A stretch of DNA of 64,000 nt, from NCBI GenBank assembly GCA_016742095.1, contig JACVCJ010000012.1:37470-101469 (forward strand), in the 5' to 3' direction. The translations under genes and the position numbers were made by a program. Source of the DNA: Bacteroidia bacterium (GTDB taxonomy: Bacteria; Bacteroidota; Bacteroidia; CAIKAF01). Positions 41,882-49,531 of the stretch are shown piece by piece (the first letter of the stretch is position 1; every line of letters begins with the position of its first letter). The notes beneath the pieces are model-generated. The model had not been told where the DNA came from. It was given only the letters and a program-made list of their open reading frames with translations, and ran no database searches.

Positions 41882-42565
41882 CTATGCAAGCAGGTCGGGT
41901 CTGCGGGTTTTTGTTTTTTCGAGCGACTGTTCCAGCTGCCAGTCTTTGATCCGTTTATCGTTGCCGCTGAGCAGCACGTCGGGTACGCGCATGCCGTTCC
42001 ATTCTTCGGGGCGGGTGTAGATGGGCGGCGCCAGCAGATCGTCCTGGAAACTGTCGGTAAGGGCGCTCATTTCGTCGCCGATGGCACCGGGTACCAGGCG
42101 TACAATGGCATCGGTAAGGATGCAGGCCGCCAGTTCGCCGCCGCTGAGCACATAGTCGCCGATGCTGATCTCGTGGGTCACGTATTTGTCGCGGATACGC
42201 TGGTCTATGCCTTTGTAGTGGCCGCAGATGATCATAATATTGCGGAAGGTGGACAGGGTATTGGCCGTACGCTGGTCAAACGTTTTACCGTCGGGTGTTG
42301 TGTAAATGATAGCATCGTAGTTCCTTTCTGCCAACAGGTGTTCGATACAGGCCGAAAGCGGTTCACAGCGCAGGATCATACCACCGCCGCCACCGTAGGG
42401 ATAATCGTCCACACTTTTGTACCTGCCCAGGGCAAAGTCGCGCAGGTTCAGCAGTTCGATCTGTACCAGGCCTTTATCGCGGGCACGCTGAATAATGCTG
42501 TGTTCCAGCGGACTGCGCAGTAACTCCGGCAGAACCGTTATGATATCGATGCGTAAGGCTTCCAT
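41882..42565 (-). CDS. trmD: tRNA (guanosine(37)-N1)-methyltransferase
   Basis: 227-aa SPOUT enzyme methylating G37 next to the anticodon, which prevents +1 frameshifts. MEALRIDIITVLPELLRSPLEHSII, DDYPYGGGGGMILRCEPL, ICGHYKGIDQRI, EISIGDYVLSGGELAACILTDAIVRL and WNGMRVPDVLLSG are the family motifs including the trefoil-knot SAM site. Usual neighbours rpsP-rimM-rplS are absent; instead the stop codon abuts the polysaccharide operon. A -7 box at 42573-42580 leaves almost no leader. Confidence 0.96.
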   Translation of the reverse strand: MEALRIDIITVLPELLRSPLEHSIIQRARDKGLVQIELLNLRDFALGRYKSVDDYPYGGGGGMILRCEPLSACIEHLLAERNYDAIIYTTPDGKTFDQRTANTLSTFRNIMIICGHYKGIDQRIRDKYVTHEISIGDYVLSGGELAACILTDAIVRLVPGAIGDEMSALTDSFQDDLLAPPIYTRPEEWNGMRVPDVLLSGNDKRIKDWQLEQSLEKTKTRRPDLLA

Positions 42566-42572
42566 CCGGCGG

Positions 42573-42580
42573 CAAAGGTA
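42573..42580 (-). promoter_or_regulatory. -7 box for trmD and the polysaccharide run
   Basis: CAAAGGTA on plus = TACCTTTG on minus; only 7 nt to the trmD ATG. Confidence 0.6.
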
Positions 42581-42586
42581 AGAGAA

Positions 42587-44020
42587 TTACTTCAAAAAAT
42601 CCCTGAACCAGAGCCCGCTGTCTTTGATTATACGTTTTTGCGTGTTAAAATCCACGTGTACCAGGCCAAAACGGGGGTGGTATCCCTCGGCCCATTCAAA
42701 GTTGTCCATGAGGCTCCACACAAAGTATCCCTTTACCGGAACGCCCTCTTTCTGTGCGCGTAATACCTGTTCCAGGTACTTCTGGAAAAAAGCGATACGT
42801 TTTTCGTCATGTACCGCGTCGTTTTGCACTACATCGGGATAGGCACAACCGTTTTCCGTTACATAAATTTCTTTCACACCGGGGTAGGTGGCCGTTTTTT
42901 TCAGCAGTTCGTAGATGCCTTCGGGGTAAATTTCCCAGCCCATATCGGTCAGTTCACTTTCGTCGGCCACCAGTTTTTTCGGTTTTACCTGTGCGGCCCA
43001 GAGTATAGGCGGAAATATATTGTGTTTCGATACAATGCGGAAGTAGTTCTGCAGGCCGATGAAATCAAAATCGAACTTCATCTTGTCCTCATCGCCCGGC
43101 AGCATGTATTTTTCCATGGTCTTCAGGTGTTCCCAGCCGTCTGTCGGGTAGCCCTTACCACATATGGGGTCTATGAACAGGCGGTTGAGCACGGCATCCA
43201 TACGTGCGGCGGCCTTTACGTGGCGTTCGGCATCGCTTTTGGGGTGTATGGCACTCATGCTGAAGGTGCTGCCGATGTGGCCATTGGGTACGAGCGCTTT
43301 CAGGATACGTCCGCCCTCGGCCTGGCAGAGCACGGTGTTGTGCACGGCTTTTTTGAAGAGCCCGAAGCCGATCTTGCCCGGGGCATGCATGCCGGCCATA
43401 TACCCGAGACCGGTAAAGGCCGCGGGTTCGTTGAACACCATCCAGTTCTTTACCTTATCGCCGTATTCTTTAGCGAGAAAGGTAACGTAATCGCTGAACC
43501 AGCCGATGATCTCGCGGTTGGGCCAGCCGCCGCGGTCCTGCAGGGCCTGGGGCAGGTCCCAGTGGTAACAGGTGAGCCAGGGTTCCAGGCCGTTCTTCAG
43601 GGTTTCGTCGATCACATTATGGTAGAACTTTACGCCCGCCGGGTTCACAGCGCCGGTGCCCTGGGGCATTACGCGGGGCCAGGAAACGCTGAAGCGGTTC
43701 ACGCCGAAGTTCATTTCCCGGATGCGGGCGATATCTTCCGGGTATTTTTCGTAGAAATTACAGGCAATATCGCCGTTGTCGTTGTTTTTGATCTTGCCTT
43801 TTTTGTGCGTAAAGGTATCCCAGATGCTGGGCCCTTTGCCGTCTTTGTTCCAGGCGCCCTCGATCTGGTAGGCGGCGGTGGCTACGCCCCATTTAAAATC
43901 GGTGCCGAAATCTTCCTTCCGGAAACCTGCCTGCTGCATGGTGTTCAGCACGAGGGAGGGGCTCAGGCCGGCGGCAATACCGGCCGAAAAGGTGTTCTTT
44001 GCAAAATCTCTGCGGTTCAT
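42587..44020 (-). CDS. GH1 family beta-glucosidase, Tat-exported
   Basis: 477-aa retaining glycosidase. MNRRDFAKNTFSAGIAAGLSPS is a twin-arginine (Tat) signal, so it is exported folded. Catalytic residues of GH1 are visible: acid/base Glu in WMVFNEPAAF and nucleophile Glu in IYVTENGCAYPD; the N-terminal FKWGVATAAYQIEGAW and C-terminal KGYFVWSLMDNFEWAEGYHPRFGL substrate loops are intact. ATG 44020 is preferred because it places the RR motif correctly. Releases glucose from beta-glucosides. Confidence 0.94.
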   Translation of the reverse strand: MNRRDFAKNTFSAGIAAGLSPSLVLNTMQQAGFRKEDFGTDFKWGVATAAYQIEGAWNKDGKGPSIWDTFTHKKGKIKNNDNGDIACNFYEKYPEDIARIREMNFGVNRFSVSWPRVMPQGTGAVNPAGVKFYHNVIDETLKNGLEPWLTCYHWDLPQALQDRGGWPNREIIGWFSDYVTFLAKEYGDKVKNWMVFNEPAAFTGLGYMAGMHAPGKIGFGLFKKAVHNTVLCQAEGGRILKALVPNGHIGSTFSMSAIHPKSDAERHVKAAARMDAVLNRLFIDPICGKGYPTDGWEHLKTMEKYMLPGDEDKMKFDFDFIGLQNYFRIVSKHNIFPPILWAAQVKPKKLVADESELTDMGWEIYPEGIYELLKKTATYPGVKEIYVTENGCAYPDVVQNDAVHDEKRIAFFQKYLEQVLRAQKEGVPVKGYFVWSLMDNFEWAEGYHPRFGLVHVDFNTQKRIIKDSGLWFRDFLK

Positions 44021-44125
44021 GGTGTTCTGTTTCGGCTCTAAAATAACAGAAATTTTCAGCATTTTCGGGGTGGGGAACGCTTTTCGGAAACATCTACTTT
44101 TTTAGGCGATCTGTTCAATTTTTGG

Positions 44126-44133
44126 TACTTTTG
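44126..44133 (+). promoter_or_regulatory. -7 box (TACTTTTG) for the fur operon
   Basis: Perfect TAnnTTTG, four nt before the GTG start, so transcription should begin at the start codon. Confidence 0.6.
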
Positions 44134-44137
44134 CAGC

Positions 44138-44590
44138 GTGCATTCCAATTTAGAAACCGTACGTACGATCTTCACCAATTACCTGGCAGATCAGGGGCAC
44201 CGCAAAACGCCGGAACGCTACGCTATTCTGGAAGAAATATACAGCCTTACCGATCATTTCGACGTAGAGTCGCTCTACCAGAAGATGAAGGACAAAAAGT
44301 ACCGCGTGAGCCGTGCTACGGTTTACAATACACTCGACATCCTGCTGGAATGTAAACTGGTACGCAAACACGAATTCGGCGAGAACCGCAGCCGTTACGA
44401 AAAAAGTCACGGGTACACCCAGCACGACCACCTGGTATGCAGCAAATGCGGCAAGGTAATGGAGTTCTGCGACCCGCGCCTGCAACAGATCCAGAACATG
44501 GTGGAGGAAATCTTCAAGTTCCGCGTCACCGAACGTTCCCTGATCCTGTACGGCGTATGCAGTGATCCCGCCTGTGCCGGCAGCAAATAA
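44138..44590 (+). CDS. Fur-family metalloregulator
   Basis: 150-aa metal-responsive repressor. N-terminal winged helix ([48 protein letters not shown]) and C-terminal dimer domain with metal ligands ([21 protein letters not shown] tail Cys pair). The start is GTG 44138, needed to keep the DNA-binding helix; no ATG occurs until residue 48. Fur, Zur or PerR cannot be separated by eye. First gene of a run with the unknown gene 44618, DUF819 and the HsdR-N gene. Confidence 0.9.
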   Translation: MHSNLETVRTIFTNYLADQGHRKTPERYAILEEIYSLTDHFDVESLYQKMKDKKYRVSRATVYNTLDILLECKLVRKHEFGENRSRYEKSHGYTQHDHLVCSKCGKVMEFCDPRLQQIQNMVEEIFKFRVTERSLILYGVCSDPACAGSK

Positions 44591-44617
44591 TGTTTGTATA
44601 ACGTAAAACGCAACAGT

Positions 44618-45184
44618 ATGCACGACCTGGAGCCTCATTTTACCTGGCGCGGCCTGTACCGGGCCGAAGACGATGAACGTTCGCCCTTCTACGGACGTGA
44701 ATACAGCGAGTTTCACTTTACCCATGCCGTGTACAATCATTACATCCATCCCCAGTGGGACGAGTTCGGTTCCTCCACGCTGTACGGCAAGATCCTGTAT
44801 GCCGATTACCACAACGAGTTTGCCATCATCGAGCTCATCGGCGAGTGGAACGACATACTGCACAACGACATCATGCACCTGAAGCGCGAAGTGCTGGACG
44901 TACTTATTGAAGAGGGTATCCGCAACTTTATCATCTTGGGCGAGAACGTGATGAACGCTTTTCCCAACGAAGACGATTACTATGCCGAATGGTACGAGGA
45001 TACCGAAGACGGCTTCATTGCCTTTGTAAACTTCCGCGAGCACGTGATCCGCGAGTTCCGCCAGTACGGTATAGGCAATTACGTACACTGGGGCGGCGAA
45101 CTGGACGAACTGGCCTGGAGGCCGCTCAAACCCGAAGCATTGTTCAAAAAGATTTCGGATATTGTGCACCGCAGATTAGGCTGA
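44618..45184 (+). CDS. Unknown cytoplasmic protein, 188 aa
   Basis: Not recognised. Acidic and aromatic (HDLEPHFTWRGLYRAEDDERSPFYG, FHFTHAVYNHYIHPQWDEFG, EFAIIELIGEWNDILHND, YYAEWYEDTEDGFIAFVNF), with no signal peptide or membrane helix. The centre looks alpha/beta (VLDVLIEEGIRNFIILGENVMNAF). ATG 44618 is chosen because the longer frame starts almost at the fur stop with a poor N-terminus. It lies 27 nt after fur and 1 nt before DUF819; co-transcription is likely. Confidence 0.65.
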   Translation: MHDLEPHFTWRGLYRAEDDERSPFYGREYSEFHFTHAVYNHYIHPQWDEFGSSTLYGKILYADYHNEFAIIELIGEWNDILHNDIMHLKREVLDVLIEEGIRNFIILGENVMNAFPNEDDYYAEWYEDTEDGFIAFVNFREHVIREFRQYGIGNYVHWGGELDELAWRPLKPEALFKKISDIVHRRLG

Positions 45185-45185
45185 T

Positions 45186-46310
45186 ATGACTTTTACACTC
45201 AACACACTTCTCTTCGTTCTCTTTGCCTTTGCCCTTCCGCCCCTTTCGGATTACCTGTGTCGTAAATACCGCCTGTTTGGCTACCTGGGTCCGGTGGTAT
45301 TGTGTTACATACTGGGCATGATCCTGCTGAATACCGGACTGTTGCGCCCCGAAGACGAAATGCGCGAGATACTTACCTCGGCCTCCGTGCCCCTGGCCAT
45401 TGGACTGATGCTGCTCACGGGCGATCTGCTCAGCTGGTTCCGTACTTCGGCTAAAGGCGTGTTATCTTTTTCGTTCGAAGTATTGTCCACCCTCACCTTT
45501 ACCGTACTCGGTTTCTACCTTTTTCGTAACACCGTGCAGGATGGCGCCTATTACGCCGGAATGTTCAGCGCCGTATACACGGGCGGTTCCGCCAATATGG
45601 CTGCGGTAAGTGCGGCCATTGAGGCCCCGGCCAATACCTATGCCCTGGCCATGATGTACGATGTGGTGTTAGGCGGACTTTTCCTCGTATTTACTATGGG
45701 CTTTGCCCCGCATTTCTACAAAAAGATACTGAAACCGCACCCCGATGCGGACAAGCAGCATACCGCAGAAGAAACGGCTGCCAAACGTCCGTTTTCCTGG
45801 AAAGAATTCGGTCTGGGCTTCCTGCTGGTGGCCGTAGCTACAGGCACAGGTGCCGGACTGGCCCTCATCATTACCGGTAAAATGGACGCCGGTATTACCA
45901 TTATGGCGCTCACGGCCATCTGCGCCGGTTTTTCGCTCAGTCCCAAAGTACGTTCGTTAAAGAGTACATACCCGGCCGGAGAGTACTTCCTGCTGGTCTT
46001 TGCCTCGGTCATGGGCCTCAGCAGCGACTTCAGTCTGTTCCGCCCGGACTCCCTGTACGTACTGGGCTTTATGGCCTTTGTCATGTTCGGCAGTATGGCC
46101 ATGCACCTCCTGTTGTCTTTCCTCTTCCGTATCGATAAAGATACACACCTGATTACCTCCACGGCGGGCATTATGAGTCCGCCCTTTATACCCGGCGTGG
46201 TAAAGGCGCTGGGCAATCATTCCGTGCTGCTCACCGGACTTACGGCGGGCATCGTAGGCAACGTTTTAGGTACGTATCTCGGCATTATCGTATACAAATG
46301 GCTGTCCTGA
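45186..46310 (+). CDS. DUF819 family membrane protein
   Basis: 374-aa inner-membrane protein, about ten hydrophobic helices in two related halves (LFVLFAFALPPLSDYLC, LGPVVLCYILGMILLNTGLL, VPLAIGLMLLTGDLLSWF, GMFSAVYTGGSANMAAVSAAIE, FLVFTMGFAP, FLLVAVATGTGAGLALIITG, GITIMALTAICAGFSLSP, AGIVGNVLGTYLGIIVY). YTGGSANMAAV and the partner SPPFIPGVVKALGNHS are the DUF819 hallmarks. Probably a transporter of unknown substrate. One nt after the unknown gene; overlaps the next by 13 nt. Confidence 0.88.
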   Translation: MTFTLNTLLFVLFAFALPPLSDYLCRKYRLFGYLGPVVLCYILGMILLNTGLLRPEDEMREILTSASVPLAIGLMLLTGDLLSWFRTSAKGVLSFSFEVLSTLTFTVLGFYLFRNTVQDGAYYAGMFSAVYTGGSANMAAVSAAIEAPANTYALAMMYDVVLGGLFLVFTMGFAPHFYKKILKPHPDADKQHTAEETAAKRPFSWKEFGLGFLLVAVATGTGAGLALIITGKMDAGITIMALTAICAGFSLSPKVRSLKSTYPAGEYFLLVFASVMGLSSDFSLFRPDSLYVLGFMAFVMFGSMAMHLLLSFLFRIDKDTHLITSTAGIMSPPFIPGVVKALGNHSVLLTGLTAGIVGNVLGTYLGIIVYKWLS

Positions 46311-46756
46311 ACGATTTTCCCGCTCTGAACCTGCCGCACGCCAAACTGCGCCTCACCGTAAAAGAAGGCCGCGAAATGGTGTGGGACATCATCCGCAAAC
46401 GCTGGGTGCGTCTCACCCCGGAAGAGTGGGTACGCCAGCACTGGATCCATGCCCTCTGCGACCATGCCGCCTATCCCGCCTCCCTGATGCAGGTAGAATG
46501 CAAAGTGCCCTTCAACGGCCTGGATAAGCGCTTTGACGTAGTGATGCGCAACCGCGACCTCAGCATCTTTTTCCTCCTGGAATGCAAAGCCCCCGAGGTT
46601 CCGCTCACGCGTGATACCTTATTACAGGCATCTGTATACGCAAGGGTACTGCAGCCGCAGCATATCTTTTTAAGTAATGGGTTACAGCATTATCTGTATG
46701 CCGTGGAGAAAGGGCAGTTGAGGCTGCTGGAGGGGATACCGGGGTATAGGTTGTAG
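46298..46756 (+). CDS. Type I restriction enzyme HsdR N-terminal-like nuclease domain protein
   Basis: 152-aa stand-alone domain of the HSDR_N_2 (PF13588) type. It shows a restriction-endonuclease-like core: RFDVVMRNRDLSIFFLLECKAP (D...ExK) and the flanking VRQHWIHALCDHAAYP and TLLQASVYARVLQPQHIFLSNG. No helicase part, so not a complete HsdR; such proteins occur singly in Bacteroidota genomes. Its ATG overlaps the end of DUF819 by 13 nt. Role unknown (nucleic-acid repair or defence inferred). Confidence 0.83.
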   Translation: MAVLNDFPALNLPHAKLRLTVKEGREMVWDIIRKRWVRLTPEEWVRQHWIHALCDHAAYPASLMQVECKVPFNGLDKRFDVVMRNRDLSIFFLLECKAPEVPLTRDTLLQASVYARVLQPQHIFLSNGLQHYLYAVEKGQLRLLEGIPGYRL

Positions 46757-46806
46757 TAAAGAGCGAGGAGTGAAGAGCCAGGAGCGAGGAGTCCGTAGTC
46801 CGGGAT
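46757..46806. repeat. Degenerate GAGTGAAGAG / TCCGTAGTCCGG repeat
   Basis: Directly after the HsdR-N gene: words like GAGCGAGGAGTGAAGAGCCA and TCCGTAGTCCGG, the same types as at 50.6, 51.2, 52.1 and 63.9 kb. Confidence 0.5.
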
Positions 46807-46847
46807 AGCTTGTAGCCGGGCCTTTAGTGGAAATTTGGGCAGTGGTG

Positions 46848-46879
46848 TTTGGATTTGAACTATAGGCCTTTTATCTTAG
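46848..46879 (+). promoter_or_regulatory. Promoter for the KAP NTPase gene
   Basis: TTTG 46848-46851, 20-nt spacer, TATCTTAG 46872-46879 (one base off TAnnTTTG). It gives a leader of about 100 nt. Confidence 0.5.
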
Positions 46880-46983
46880 CAGGACTAAAACGTTTAACCT
46901 TAACTTACTAATGGCTGATTATTGATTAACAGTTTCGTTTTTTTGACTGTAATCAGCCTGAATAACATTTTTCCATAGATTTT

Positions 46984-49155
46984 ATGAGCCTAAACAATGA
47001 CAAGCCTATTTCAGATTGGGCAGAAGATAGATTGCATAGAGCGACTTTTGTAAAAGCCCTTGCAGAGGAAATCGACATTAATAAAGGACAGGATTGCAAT
47101 GTAATAGGTTTGTACGGCAAATGGGGGATAGGAAAAACGAGTCTGTTAAGTCTGCTTCAAATAGAATTGGAAGAAAAGTATTTTTTTACAACTTATTTTA
47201 ATCCCTGGCGGTATAAAGATGAAGACTTTATGGTAAGAGAGTTGTTCGTGAGAATATTGGAAGGGGCCAGAAGTGATACTAAGCTAAAATCTAAACGTAG
47301 AAAGTTGGGGGAATTCTTATCAAAATACGGAGAGTATATATCAATACCCAAAATCACAACTCCCGGAGGATTTGGGGTGGATGCATCGGACACCGCAAAA
47401 GGAATTGTTAAAGGCGCTGGAGAACTTTTACAAGGGAATGAGACCATAGATACGCTAAAAGGAAAAATAAATGAAGCTCTGCGAAGTTTGGCTTTGCCCT
47501 TAGTGATTTTTGTAGATGACGTGGACCGATTAGATGTCTCTGAGATCCAATCACTCTTTAAATTAGTGAAGTTAACTGCAAACTTTGATAACCTTATCTA
47601 TGTTATTGCTTTTGACGACGAAATGGTTGCAAAAGCTCTGTCTAAAAGTTACGGAACAGGAGAAATATCAGATGGTAAAAGTTTTCTGGAGAAGATAGTA
47701 CAGTTACCACTTAGGATACCTTATGTGAATGATTTTGAAAGGTTCGAGTATACCTTGAATCTGTTTACAGAATGGGCTGCTAAAAATAGTCTTAATTTAC
47801 CTGAAGCGTATCAGATAACGTTCCTTCAAAGCTACAGAAGCTTGCACGACTACTTTATTAAAACCCCCCGTGACTCCAAACGATTAGTAAATGCGGTATC
47901 CTTTTCCTATCGGTGTTTAAAAGGTGAGGTTAATGTCTATGATATTATTGTACTTGAAACGATAAGAATATTTTCCCCTCAGGTCTTTGAAGCAATTATT
48001 CTATATAGTGATTATTTGTTTTCAAATCGTATAGACGAAAGGGGCCTTCAAGGTTTTGAAATGCCTAAAAGAGAAGATATACAGAACGGTTTTAGAAGCA
48101 GGATCGGTAACTATGAGTTTATAATGCCTATTCTGCAAGACTCAATTCATTTTATGTTCCCTTTAAATGATTTTTTTAATAAAGGTAAGGGGATTCGTAG
48201 AAATGAAATGATTAAGGAAATGGCAAAAAACCAGAGAGTTGGAATTAGGAGGTATTTTGATCGTTTTCTTGAATTTAAGATAGGTGTTCAGGATATATCT
48301 GACAGTGAATTCAAGGAAATATTTTCAGAAATAAACAATAAAGAATATGACGATATCACAGATAAAGTAAAGCGGTTTGAGGCTTTCCCGAAAGGTCTTA
48401 TTTTAGATCGACTTAAAAGTTATAAGGATGAAATGTCTGAAATTGGTAGAGCTAATTTAGCAGTTCTCATGACAACTAATGAATATTACTGGAGAGGTAT
48501 AAGCTGGAGTGATAGTTTTATTACCAGACAATTCATTGAATTTGCATTGGAATGCATAAGCCGCTTAACGGAACCGTCTCAACGAAAGAAAGTTCTCATG
48601 GATATCCTTCACAAATCAACCCGGAAACACCATACTGCGGAGTTGATATATTTCTTTTTGAACCATAACAGGTTCGTATTTGACCCTAAAAGCGAGATCG
48701 AACGGCAGGCTCGTACTTTTATAGGGAAATTACAGAAAAAACCAATAGAAAGATTATTTGAGAACGTTGATAATGAAAAGAACGAAGTGGTTTTTACTTT
48801 GATTAAAGAATATGGTAATGTCAAAGGACTTAAAAAGGACTTAACGGATTTTGTTACTAATGGTGATTATAATGTTCTGCTTTTTCTGAAATCTATGATT
48901 TCCATGACTTACGTTAATCGTTCAAGTATTCCTGAATATCGATCGGATGATATTGATATCAGACATTTTCAAACCATTGAAGAATACGTGCAGCGGAATA
49001 TTTTAGAAGAAAAAATCTATAATATATATCCGGATTTACGGCACAATATGCCAAGCGGTTTTCTAAGAGGACAGAATATAGAAACAGATAAGAAAATTGC
49101 CGTACAGTATTTACGGTATGTGGAGCATATGGAAAATAATAGCAAGTGGACATAA
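46984..49155 (+). CDS. KAP-family P-loop NTPase, probably defence-related
   Basis: 723-aa protein of the KAP (Kidins220/ARMS and PifA) NTPase family. N-terminal ISDWAEDRLHRATFVKALAEEI, Walker A GKWGIGKT (45-52), FNPWRYKDEDFMVRELF, Walker B IFVDDVDRLD (around 175-184), LIYVIAFDDEMVAKAL, SFLEKIVQLPLRIP, and the sensor/Arg region TPRDSKRLVNAVSF. The C-terminal 350 residues are unlike anything I recognise. No membrane insertion seen in the NTPase core. Hand-counted 60-base lines in the gene give 25, 38 and 42% GC against 57% in DUF819, so it was probably acquired. Stand-alone KAP proteins include phage-exclusion PifA. Confidence 0.85.
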   Translation: MSLNNDKPISDWAEDRLHRATFVKALAEEIDINKGQDCNVIGLYGKWGIGKTSLLSLLQIELEEKYFFTTYFNPWRYKDEDFMVRELFVRILEGARSDTKLKSKRRKLGEFLSKYGEYISIPKITTPGGFGVDASDTAKGIVKGAGELLQGNETIDTLKGKINEALRSLALPLVIFVDDVDRLDVSEIQSLFKLVKLTANFDNLIYVIAFDDEMVAKALSKSYGTGEISDGKSFLEKIVQLPLRIPYVNDFERFEYTLNLFTEWAAKNSLNLPEAYQITFLQSYRSLHDYFIKTPRDSKRLVNAVSFSYRCLKGEVNVYDIIVLETIRIFSPQVFEAIILYSDYLFSNRIDERGLQGFEMPKREDIQNGFRSRIGNYEFIMPILQDSIHFMFPLNDFFNKGKGIRRNEMIKEMAKNQRVGIRRYFDRFLEFKIGVQDISDSEFKEIFSEINNKEYDDITDKVKRFEAFPKGLILDRLKSYKDEMSEIGRANLAVLMTTNEYYWRGISWSDSFITRQFIEFALECISRLTEPSQRKKVLMDILHKSTRKHHTAELIYFFLNHNRFVFDPKSEIERQARTFIGKLQKKPIERLFENVDNEKNEVVFTLIKEYGNVKGLKKDLTDFVTNGDYNVLLFLKSMISMTYVNRSSIPEYRSDDIDIRHFQTIEEYVQRNILEEKIYNIYPDLRHNMPSGFLRGQNIETDKKIAVQYLRYVEHMENNSKWT

Positions 49156-49531
49156 CCGTAGAATTATTCCTCCCCCCCCCCAGCCTCAAAATACTGCAAC
49201 ACCTCTTTATACCGATCCTGGGCCGTACGGCAGGTGTCGGACAGGTATTCCCGTATGCGTGGCCATTCCTGCAAATTGCACGAAGAAGAGGTACGTGTAA
49301 AAGACGAACAGATCGCTTTGCTGCGGGAGATCGCCCGGAAGTAGCAAGGTCTTTACCGGGTACTGGGGTCGGGGAGGGGCTTTCGACTTTCGGAGCACTT
49401 GTCTCAGCGCCTGGAACAGGTTTTGAATCCGCCTGAATTTTACCCCGTAAAAAGACCTGTTTTTCACCGAAAGTACCTGCCCTCACCGGGAATGTATTAT
49501 TTTTAATGCGTACAGATATACACTATACGGC
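49156..49531. other. Region between the KAP gene and the eCIS-like cargo gene
   Basis: 376 nt: a C10 homopolymer (49172-49181), a headless ORF remnant (49162-49344), a G-rich stretch, and a TATTTTTA box at 49498-49505 (one base off) in front of the next gene. Confidence 0.5.
49162..49344 (+). pseudogene. Headless 60-residue ORF remnant
   Basis: The frame has no start codon in its upstream part and ends with TAG at 49342. Its last part (LHEEEVRVKDEQIALLREIARK) looks like a real amphipathic C-terminal helix, and composition returns to the GC-rich host type. It begins 6 nt after the KAP stop and contains the C10 run. Could be the tail of a gene cut when the KAP segment was inserted, or an accident of composition. 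Confidence 0.35.

Noticed and set aside
46984..49155. Insertion sequence or transposon carrying the KAP gene
   Set aside because: No transposase, terminal inverted repeats or target-site duplication could be seen; only composition suggests transfer.
49146..49436. 96-aa frame after the KAP gene
   Set aside because: Crosses the C10 run and the remnant in another register; no motif and a Pro/Arg-rich end.
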